Under the pieces are notes generated by a model. The model did no database searches. It was not told the DNA's origin and worked only from the letters and a program-made list of their open reading frames with translations. A stretch of DNA of 22,695 nucleotides from a virus, in the IMG/VR virus record IMGVR_UViG_3300030116_007542, positions 44,247-66,941 of that record; one strand, written 5' to 3'. The translations under genes were made by a program, and so were the position numbers. How positions within the stretch are numbered: the stretch's first letter is position 1; every line of letters starts with the position of its first letter. Shown one piece after another: positions 1-5,099 of the stretch.

Positions 1-665
1 GCTATCTCTATTTGTCCTAATAACAAATCATTTACTTCATCCTGCCTCATACCGAACATGCCCATTCTACCTAAATTTAATTGGACTTGTTGCGATAATT
101 TTCCAAAACGTTGTGCAGACTCTAATGCCGAATCTCCAAGGGTACGTATAGTAAGACCATTACTCGTTATTATACGACTAAAATTGTCTATTGTCAAACC
201 TGCATCAGCAGAAGAATGTGCAAGTGTTATCATTTGTGCATTTAAACCTAATCCTACATTTGCTAAATCTCTAACACGTTTGACATATTGATCCATCATT
301 GCAGTTGCACTACCAATTATTCCGTTATTATCAAACATAATATTAGATAAACTGTTAAATGAACCATCAAGTTGATCTAAGTTTCTAATAAGCCTTGCAA
401 AATTCATTGAATAACTTTTCAAAGGATTCCATAAAGCTTCAATAAATCCTCCAAAGCCTGAACCCATTCGTCCGCTTGTACCTTCAATAGCTCGAATAAG
501 TTTATTTGTAGATTTAGTTGTGTGTCGCTGGGATTCATCTGATTCGTCTTTAGATGTTCTCTGTAAACCAGAAACCGCGGCTACTAATGTTTGCAGGGTT
601 GATTCATTTGCCCATTCAGGGTAGTCAACTCCCTGCTCTAATGCTGACATGGAAACTCGTGGCAT
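1..665 (-). CDS. Tail tape-measure-like structural protein, N-terminal part (runs off left edge)
   Basis: An open frame runs from an ATG at 665-663 leftward without a stop to the window edge, giving 221 codons of a longer protein. A good ribosome site (AAGGAAG) lies just upstream of the ATG. The N-terminus is hydrophilic (a Gln/Lys/Asp/Ser-rich stretch at about residues 36-55). It is followed by Gly-rich and amphipathic helical sequence with segments such as GTSGRMGSGFGGFIEALW and repeated MMDQ/LRDLAN-like helices, the look of phage tape-measure or other long tail proteins. It starts back to back with a gp26/gp51-like tail-assembly chaperone pair, which in many tailed phages sits next to the tape-measure gene. 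The role is inferred from this context and general composition. I do not see a family-specific motif, so another large structural protein is possible. Confidence 0.5.
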   Translation of the reverse strand, partial: MPRVSMSALEQGVDYPEWANESTLQTLVAAVSGLQRTSKDESDESQRHTTKSTNKLIRAIEGTSGRMGSGFGGFIEALWNPLKSYSMNFARLIRNLDQLDGSFNSLSNIMFDNNGIIGSATAMMDQYVKRVRDLANVGLGLNAQMITLAHSSADAGLTIDNFSRIITSNGLTIRTLGDSALESAQRFGKLSQQVQLNLGRMGMFGMRQDEVNDLLLGQIEI

Positions 666-674
666 TTTCTTCCT

Positions 675-682
675 TATAAATA
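675..682 (+). promoter_or_regulatory. T4-type late promoter (TATAAATA) for the gp26-like gene
   Basis: TATAAATA is an exact match to the T4 late promoter element read by gp55-RNA polymerase. It lies 28 bases upstream of the ATG at 711, so the leader would be only about 20 nt. No convincing Shine-Dalgarno sequence is visible before that ATG (the leader is AT-rich). Confidence 0.7.
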
Positions 683-700
683 ACTGAGAACACTTTCTTA

Positions 701-708
701 TATTTATT
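701..708 (-). promoter_or_regulatory. Late-promoter-like AATAAATA facing the tape-measure-like gene
   Basis: On the minus strand positions 708-701 read AATAAATA, one base from the T4 late element and matching the looser NATAAATA form. It lies 35 bases upstream of the minus-strand ATG at 665 and overlaps the leader of the divergent gene, so both divergent tail genes could be transcribed late from this 45-base gap. Confidence 0.45.
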
Positions 709-710
709 CT

Positions 711-1541
711 ATGGAAAATCCTTTAAAACAGTATTTCAGGGTTCCTGGTGCCTTTATCAAATTACCTAGTAATGGTAAATTTTATTCAGTTCCACCAAAA
801 TTATCCTCTGAAGGTGAATTAGCAATTTATCCTATGACAGCAGAAGATGAATTATGGCTTAAGAACCCTGATGCATTATTAAATGGCGAAGCATCAAAAC
901 GAATTATACAAAGTTGTGCTCCGGATATTGTTAATCCTGAAGAAACTGTATTAGCAGATGCAGATGTAATTATGGTTTCTGCAAGGTTTGCTACATATGG
1001 CGAAGGGCTTACAGTTACAAGTGAATGTCCTTCATGTAAAGAAAACACAGAATATAGTTTTAAATTACCTGATATTCTTGCTAGTGTTAAACAAATACCT
1101 GATGATAATTCTATACAAATTGGAGAATTACAAGTATTTGTAAAGCCTACAACCGTTAATTTACAAGCAAAAATAGGATTAGCATCTCTACAATATAGAA
1201 TGTTACTTAATAAAATTGCCGAAGAAAAACAAGAATTACTTGAAGATAGGCAAAAGGAAATGATAAAATCATTTTCACATAATATAACTACATTACAATT
1301 TGAAATATTAAGAGAAAATATTGAAAAAATTGTAATGCCTGATGGTAATCATGTTTCCACAAAAGATCATATTAAAGAATGGTTACGTAATATTAAAAAA
1401 GTAGAGTTTGATGCATTAAACACTAAAATTGAACAATTAAATGAATCCGGTACTGACATTGCTTATAAGGCAGAATGCCAAGCATGTGGGCACAAATATG
1501 ATACTAATATTGCAATGGATCCAGTATCTTTTTTCGCATAA
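711..1541 (+). CDS. 26: gp26-like baseplate/tail assembly protein (zero-frame product)
   Basis: 276 aa. It resembles the T4 gp26 / T4_baseplate family: an N-terminal RVPGAFIKLPSNGKFY segment followed by a LAIYPMTAEDELWLKNPDALLNG-like block, then a zinc-ribbon-like pair of CxxC motifs at Cys106/Cys109 and Cys256/Cys259 (the second as CxxCGH). In T4, genes 26 and 51 are adjacent and needed for baseplate hub assembly; by organisation they resemble the tape-measure chaperones G/GT of other phages. The last codons before the TAA are TCT TTT TTC GCA, which contain a -1 slippery heptamer (separate entry). A minority of ribosomes would therefore be expected to read on into the gp51-like frame. Start chosen as the first ATG after the late promoter; there is no clear ribosome site. 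Confidence 0.75.
   Translation: MENPLKQYFRVPGAFIKLPSNGKFYSVPPKLSSEGELAIYPMTAEDELWLKNPDALLNGEASKRIIQSCAPDIVNPEETVLADADVIMVSARFATYGEGLTVTSECPSCKENTEYSFKLPDILASVKQIPDDNSIQIGELQVFVKPTTVNLQAKIGLASLQYRMLLNKIAEEKQELLEDRQKEMIKSFSHNITTLQFEILRENIEKIVMPDGNHVSTKDHIKEWLRNIKKVEFDALNTKIEQLNESGTDIAYKAECQACGHKYDTNIAMDPVSFFA
1529..1535 (+). other. -1 ribosomal frameshift slippery heptamer T TTT TTC
   Basis: In the reading frame of the upstream gene the bases fall as xxT TTT TTC, the canonical X XXY YYZ arrangement for simultaneous P- and A-site slippage by -1. It lies one codon before the zero-frame stop (1539-1541). After slippage the ribosome enters the frame that stays open to the stop at 1772-1774. That downstream frame has no ATG until about 1680. 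Confidence 0.75.
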
Positions 1542-1774
1542 GGCTTCTTGACGCAGGGTGGGATAACATCGATTCGCTAGTTGAGGAGTATCATAACGAA
1601 AGCGATCAATTCATAAAAAGTTTATTTAACATTGTTCTTACAACCGAAGGTGCCGTGTCTTATCAAGATGTTGCTAAAATGACCGGTAAGGAACGTAACT
1701 TACTGATTGAAGTAGCAAACGAAAGATCAGAAGAGTTAAAGAAAGAGTTTGAACAAAGAAGGACTAAAAGGTAG
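1535..1774 (+). CDS. 51: gp51-like frameshift extension of the gp26-like chaperone
   Basis: From the slippage point the -1 frame encodes 79 residues beginning RIRLLDAGWDNIDSLVEEYH and ending in a charged helical tail (EELKKEFEQRRTKR). In frame with the first 275 residues of the upstream gene it would give a fusion of about 354 aa. The frame is open back to 1508 but has no plausible start codon at its beginning. The only internal ATG would leave about 30 residues, so expression by frameshift is the simplest reading. The segment SYQDVAKMTGKERNLLIEVANE resembles the helical second half of tape-measure chaperones and the T4 gp51 position. It overlaps the convergent glycosyltransferase gene tail-to-tail by 11 bases, which also argues that the frame is real. 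Confidence 0.65.
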   Translation, partial: RIRLLDAGWDNIDSLVEEYHNESDQFIKSLFNIVLTTEGAVSYQDVAKMTGKERNLLIEVANERSEELKKEFEQRRTKR

Positions 1775-2630
1775 ACGGCATATCATAGTCTCTACGAGTA
1801 TTACTCCAATGAGCATTTATACCATCCCATTTTTGAGAAACTTTAGCCATTGCTTTCCAGGACATTTCTTCCTTAGGTATTTTAGTTGCAGGTTCTCTTA
1901 TTAATTTATGAGGTAATGGATTTTTATATGTACGTAATTTTACATTTGAAAATTTGTAGATATGCGACCATCCAGTATGTGTATGAAAATGCCTTTCGTT
2001 TATTTTAGGATCTGTTATACAAAATTTCATAATATCTAGAATAGGTTCATATAACATTTGTGAAGCACTATGACTTCCAAAATATAATATATCCACAATT
2101 TTTGTTTTACCACGTTTTAAAGTCATATCTGTTGTATACATACCATCTGGTAATTTATTTTCCGCCCAACTTATTGCATCTGCAATAGGAGCGGCCGAAT
2201 TATAGTTTATAGCACAATCTAATCGCATTCTATATACAATGTCATAGTTATCTTCTAATAATTTAAAACTGTGATATGCACTAAAAAACATACCATATGC
2301 TTGATAGTTTCCAGCATGGCCGATCTCACATTCTGTTTCTTGTTTCTCGGGGTCTTTCCAATAACAACAATTAGGATTTTCCTCAAGCCATTCGTCTATA
2401 ATATTATACCCTGTAATTTCTATACGTTTAAAAGGATAACATTCATTTAAATCTCGTATTAATTTATCTTTATCATGTTTTACAACAACCTCTGCTATTG
2501 TTTGAGTATCCCACGTATGTAGAAAATAATCAACTGAAGTTTCTTCAGTTTCAAAATACTGCCTGTTGAATATACATCCAATATCAGCAAACCTAGGTTG
2601 TCCACTAAAACATACTGCTACTTTTTTCAT
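1764..2630 (-). CDS. Glycosyltransferase-like protein (GT-A type, R-x-D motif)
   Basis: 288 aa. It opens with a beta-strand and loop VAVCFSGQPRF at residues 4-14, typical of a group of bacterial and phage sugar-transferase-like proteins annotated as polysaccharide biosynthesis. There is a YDIVYRMRLDCAI segment at about residues 129-141, where Arg-Leu-Asp (136-138) would take the place of the metal/nucleotide-sugar DxD motif. It ends in a basic, aromatic tail. The start codon overlaps the stop of the GDPD-like gene (ATGA), so the two are translationally coupled and transcribed from the promoter at 3173-3200. A role in modifying host surface glycans or phage structures is inference. Donor and acceptor cannot be read from the sequence, and the family assignment is moderate. 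Confidence 0.55.
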   Translation of the reverse strand: MKKVAVCFSGQPRFADIGCIFNRQYFETEETSVDYFLHTWDTQTIAEVVVKHDKDKLIRDLNECYPFKRIEITGYNIIDEWLEENPNCCYWKDPEKQETECEIGHAGNYQAYGMFFSAYHSFKLLEDNYDIVYRMRLDCAINYNSAAPIADAISWAENKLPDGMYTTDMTLKRGKTKIVDILYFGSHSASQMLYEPILDIMKFCITDPKINERHFHTHTGWSHIYKFSNVKLRTYKNPLPHKLIREPATKIPKEEMSWKAMAKVSQKWDGINAHWSNTRRDYDMPSTF

Positions 2631-3061
2631 ATTTCAAATTGTGTAAAATCATCTGAGCAAATACCATAAAAATTTTCTAACTTCATTGCCGGTGTCGGTA
2701 AGACAGCTATTGTTTTAACTTCGCTTCCATATTGTCCTGGATATGCCCATATATATCCTTGAGATGTTACAGTATAATTGTCTTGTTGATGCCAAAATAC
2801 ATTTATTTTCTGAAAGGTAAGTAAGTAATTTAAAGCCTCGAAATTTTTTGCATGACACCATAACCGATTATGTCTATCTTGTAACCACGAAATATCTACC
2901 ATGTATGTAGGATTATCATGTCCAAGCCACAACCCATCATTATAATACCAAACATCAATTTCTGCTTCGTATCCTTCGCTTAAAGATTTATCGATATATT
3001 CAGGAGCATTTTCAAGAGGATTGCTTCCAACAGTATTACCTCTATGTGCTATTTTAATCAT
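2627..3061 (-). CDS. Short glycerophosphodiester phosphodiesterase-like protein
   Basis: 144 aa from the ATG at 3061; a TTG start six codons further upstream is possible but less likely. The N-terminus IAHRGN, followed by LENAPEYIDKSLSEGY, EAEIDVWY and WLGHDNPTY, reproduces the GDPD TIM-barrel signature: HRG, Glu-x-Asp metal ligands, then the second catalytic His in GHD. At 144 residues it is shorter than typical GDPD domains (about 230-250), so later barrel strands are reduced; a SDDFTQFE end recalls the family's C-terminal strand. The ribosome site GGAG sits about 10 nt before the ATG. It could act on phosphodiesters of lipids or glycan headgroups together with the coupled glycosyltransferase; that pairing is inference. 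Confidence 0.6.
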   Translation of the reverse strand: MIKIAHRGNTVGSNPLENAPEYIDKSLSEGYEAEIDVWYYNDGLWLGHDNPTYMVDISWLQDRHNRLWCHAKNFEALNYLLTFQKINVFWHQQDNYTVTSQGYIWAYPGQYGSEVKTIAVLPTPAMKLENFYGICSDDFTQFEI

Positions 3062-3084
3062 ATATCTTTTACTCCACAATTAAA

Positions 3085-3135
3085 CGATGAGCAAAGCTCA
3101 TCGAAACCATCAGATACTTCGTATCTTCGGTTTAA
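3085..3135. promoter_or_regulatory. Tandem hairpins in the leader of the GDPD-glycosyltransferase pair
   Basis: Two perfect stems sit side by side. CGATGAGC (3085-3092) pairs with GCTCATCG (3096-3103) across a 3-nt loop, and AGATAC (3112-3117) pairs with GTATCT (3121-3126) across TTC. The second is enclosed by AAACC (3104-3108) pairing with GGTTT (3129-3133). They lie between the predicted leftward start site (about 3166) and the ribosome site of the GDPD-like gene, so they would be in its 5' leader. No poly-T run follows on either strand, so an ordinary intrinsic terminator is unlikely. A stabilising or regulatory leader structure is a guess. Confidence 0.5.
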
Positions 3136-3172
3136 TTTGTTTGTTATGTTACTTATTATAGATATTAACTGA

Positions 3173-3200
3173 ATTATAGAACTTATTCCCTGAGTGTCAA
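3173..3200 (-). promoter_or_regulatory. Consensus sigma70 promoter, leftward (TTGACA, 16 nt, TATAAT)
   Basis: On the minus strand positions 3200-3195 read TTGACA and 3178-3173 read TATAAT, both perfect, separated by 16 bases. Transcription would begin near 3166 and run into the GDPD-like and glycosyltransferase-like genes. A perfect host-type promoter implies expression by unmodified host RNA polymerase, that is, early in infection. Confidence 0.7.
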
Positions 3201-3203
3201 GCC

Positions 3204-3500
3204 ACACTTAGCCTGTATTTGGCTAAGTGTCCTATTCCCTTCGGAACTGCACACCTCCTATTAACTAACCTAATTAAAGGAAAAAGGCGGTTGGGCTATA
3301 CCCTTTTACAGTCTACTATACCAACGCAGGCTAAATGATTACAACTATAGGAGGCAGTTAATAATCAAGCCTTGCAAGTTTCAAGTCGTCAGAATTGCTT
3401 GCTCGTTCCCATCTCGTGAATTATGGGCTTGTTAATGATCCTTGCCAACGGAAATCTGCACTAGCACTATGTACTCATAGTATTGCTAGAACTCGACCGG
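3204..3500. ncRNA. Candidate structured noncoding RNA region of unrecognised class
   Basis: No reading frame of note spans 3080-3500, and the stretch looks richer in G+C than its neighbours. It holds many complementary segments. A 10-bp perfect stem pairs 3204-3213 with 3221-3230. CTAGCA/CTATG (3461-3471) pairs with CATAG...TGCTAG (3476-3489) with a 3-nt bulge. CCCAT (3408-3412) pairs with ATGGG (3423-3427). A long-range CCTCCTAT (3254-3261) / ATAGGAGG (3347-3354) helix encloses a GCGGTTGG (3287-3294) / CCAACGC (3321-3327) hairpin. It follows the nuclease gene and precedes a sigma70 promoter. I tried to fit tmRNA, RNase P, group I intron and hammerhead cores and could not, so class and transcribed strand are unknown. 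Confidence 0.45.
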
Positions 3501-4037
3501 TCAAATAAGACAGTTAGTGGCGTATGGGTTACCTTGGATCGAAAGGTATTTTACCGATTCTTTATTTAATTGCCAAAAGTCTGAATAGCCTGTGAAAAGC
3601 CAATCTTTATATATGGTGTGCCTAAATGTTTTAAATGAGGTTTTATGGAGGGATTCCTGAAAGCCAATGTATTTGCCTTTGCGATTAAATTTTAATATTA
3701 ATAAGTTCAAATCTTTATCTTCTGATACGTCTAATAATTGTTCTATCCATTCTTCTAATAGCCTAATTTCACCATTATATAAAAATTGGTGAAATGGAAA
3801 ATCTGCATATGATTTACATTCTACATTAAAATATTTCCAATTATCAGGTGGTATTATGTCTCCTCTAAATGATTGAACTTGCCCTTCAGACAAATGTTCT
3901 TTTCTTATAACATTAGAGCCACCGACATAAGCACCTGACGACGGTGTTCTTATAAAACTTTCGTTATATAAATCAGAAAGTTCTTTTGCTATTTCTCTTT
4001 CAAATGAACTACCTTTAGTTTTACTTTTACTTGGCAT
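3501..4037 (-). CDS. PD-(D/E)XK-type nuclease (resolvase-like)
   Basis: 178 aa. After a basic Ser/Lys start comes a helix with Glu13 (SFEREIAKEL), then TPSSGAYVGGSNVI, FRGDIIPP with Asp60, and NVECK with Glu73 and Lys75. This is the E...D...ExK constellation of the PD-(D/E)XK nuclease fold used by Holliday-junction resolvases and restriction-like nucleases. The remaining half is helical and aromatic. Its ATG lies inside the end of the upstream ACP-like gene (11-base overlap), so it is the last gene of the gp55-gp47-gp46 operon. Processing of recombination or packaging DNA intermediates would fit that company. The exact substrate cannot be told; a Holliday-junction or Vsr-like enzyme are alternatives. 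Confidence 0.65.
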   Translation of the reverse strand: MPSKSKTKGSSFEREIAKELSDLYNESFIRTPSSGAYVGGSNVIRKEHLSEGQVQSFRGDIIPPDNWKYFNVECKSYADFPFHQFLYNGEIRLLEEWIEQLLDVSEDKDLNLLILKFNRKGKYIGFQESLHKTSFKTFRHTIYKDWLFTGYSDFWQLNKESVKYLSIQGNPYATNCLI

Positions 4038-4386
4038 TACCTAAAGTGGCGTTATGTATTGCTAATAAATCTTCTTTTGTTTCTTTTTTAACTTCTTCTA
4101 CAAGAGTAGGCATATTTGAAAGATTACCATTTTTTATTATAAAATTCCACAAATCTTCAAGGGTATTTAATTCATACTCAACAACATGCAATAAACTTTT
4201 ATTATCAACAATAATATGTTCTTCGGAATGTAATTTGTCTACAAATTCTTTAAGTTTAATTCCTTTAAAATTTTGAGAATTTAATTCAGTAATTCCTGGT
4301 ATCGGTCCTTTTTCTTCATAAATTTGTTTCCACATTCTTTTAACTGCACCTACTACTCTTTCTTCTATTTCCGAACGATTAATCAT
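4027..4386 (-). CDS. Small acyl-carrier-protein-like protein lacking an obvious attachment serine
   Basis: 119 aa, alpha-helical. The pattern EIEERVVGAVKRM ... IKLKEFVDKLHSEEHIIVD ... LNTLEDLWNFIIKNG follows the order of an acyl carrier protein: helix 1, helix 2, a short hydrophobic strand-like segment, then the typical 'T-x-x-D-L' final helix. Where an ACP has Asp-Ser-Leu, this protein has Gly-Ile-Lys-Leu, so no phosphopantetheine site is visible; it would be a degenerate ACP or a chance look-alike. It overlaps the pyrD-like gene by 8 bases and the nuclease gene by 11, so it is firmly part of the operon. Function unknown; similarity is weak. Confidence 0.4.
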   Translation of the reverse strand: MINRSEIEERVVGAVKRMWKQIYEEKGPIPGITELNSQNFKGIKLKEFVDKLHSEEHIIVDNKSLLHVVEYELNTLEDLWNFIIKNGNLSNMPTLVEEVKKETKEDLLAIHNATLGNAK

Positions 4387-5086
4387 TTATTAAATTCCGA
4401 ATTTTCCATGGTGTGAAGCAAACTGTACCTAGACTAAAATGATCTGCTCCATGGTCCTTATACATATTTATTGTGTCTTTTGTGTAAATCCCTCCACCTG
4501 CTATAACGGTCACTGAGGGATACTTTGTCTTTATGAATTTCAGAATCTTTAATGTATAAGGGATTATTGCTCGTCCGCTCAACCCACCCTTCTCCGTTCG
4601 TATCGTGTTCGAAGCGTGTATTTGAGTGTATCCGCTCATTAGGACTGATTCTATTTCTCTTTCTGAATACGTAGGGGGTATTTTGCAAATACACCATTCT
4701 CTTTTATCCTCCGTCCATTTACTAAACCCTGTCCATAATGGATATTCCTGTGCAAATTTTTTTGGTGGCCATTTACCAGTATTTGGACAAGAAATGTTTA
4801 TTTCTACAGATGCATCTTTTGGCACAATGTCGTACATGTTGTGCCAGTCATCGCCTTCTATATGTGCTAAACTTAAAATTTCATTGGGTTTGTGTTTTTG
4901 TACACCAGTATGTATGCCTGGATTGCGTAATCCAAGTTTATTTATCCAGCCACCCCGTGTTGGCCGTAAAGTTTTTACAATTTGTTTTAATCTTCCTGTT
5001 CTTCGTTCTAAAGTCCAAGAACCAGTTACAGATATTGCATTTTTAAATTTTAAATAATTCCCAAAGGGAGCAGAAATAAAATACAT
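4379..5086 (-). CDS. pyrD: Dihydroorotate dehydrogenase-like enzyme (class 1 type active site)
   Basis: 235 aa, shorter than usual (about 300-340). DHODs oxidise dihydroorotate to orotate in pyrimidine synthesis using FMN. Family motifs appear in order: VTGSWTLERRTGR (19-32), KLGLRNPG (50-57), EINISCPNT (95-103), CKIPP with Lys135, HASNT with Asn160, KGGLSG (166-171), VIAGGG (194-199) and a final SLGT phosphate-binding turn. The Cys in NISCPN (Cys100) matches the catalytic base of class 1 (soluble) enzymes rather than the Ser of class 2. The missing length seems to lie in loops and the N-terminus rather than in the FMN core. It starts 13 bases after the gp46 stop and overlaps the next gene by 8. 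Activity is likely but not certain given the short length. Confidence 0.75.
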   Translation of the reverse strand: MYFISAPFGNYLKFKNAISVTGSWTLERRTGRLKQIVKTLRPTRGGWINKLGLRNPGIHTGVQKHKPNEILSLAHIEGDDWHNMYDIVPKDASVEINISCPNTGKWPPKKFAQEYPLWTGFSKWTEDKREWCICKIPPTYSEREIESVLMSGYTQIHASNTIRTEKGGLSGRAIIPYTLKILKFIKTKYPSVTVIAGGGIYTKDTINMYKDHGADHFSLGTVCFTPWKIRNLIND

Positions 5087-5099
5087 ACAAGTATTTAAT

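Noticed and set aside
58-291. 77-codon plus-strand open frame at the left edge
   Set aside because: It is the shadow of the minus-strand tape-measure-like gene, which stays open through the whole segment and has a good start and ribosome site.
2627-3079. TTG start at 3079 for the GDPD-like gene
   Set aside because: The HRG motif normally lies close to the N-terminus; the ATG at 3061 has GGAG at a usable distance, and that GGAG overlaps the would-be TTG codons.
3080-3140. Hammerhead-ribozyme-like core (GATGAG ... CGAAAC)
   Set aside because: The CTGATGA box lacks its first two bases in the right place, and the GATGA segment is fully paired in a simple hairpin; no cleavage-site strand fits.
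3180-3500. tmRNA, RNase P RNA or group I intron in the structured region
   Set aside because: No tRNA-like ends or tag frame, no RNase P core box, and no P7 R/S-type pairing could be placed on either strand. The flanking genes also do not read as two exons of one protein.
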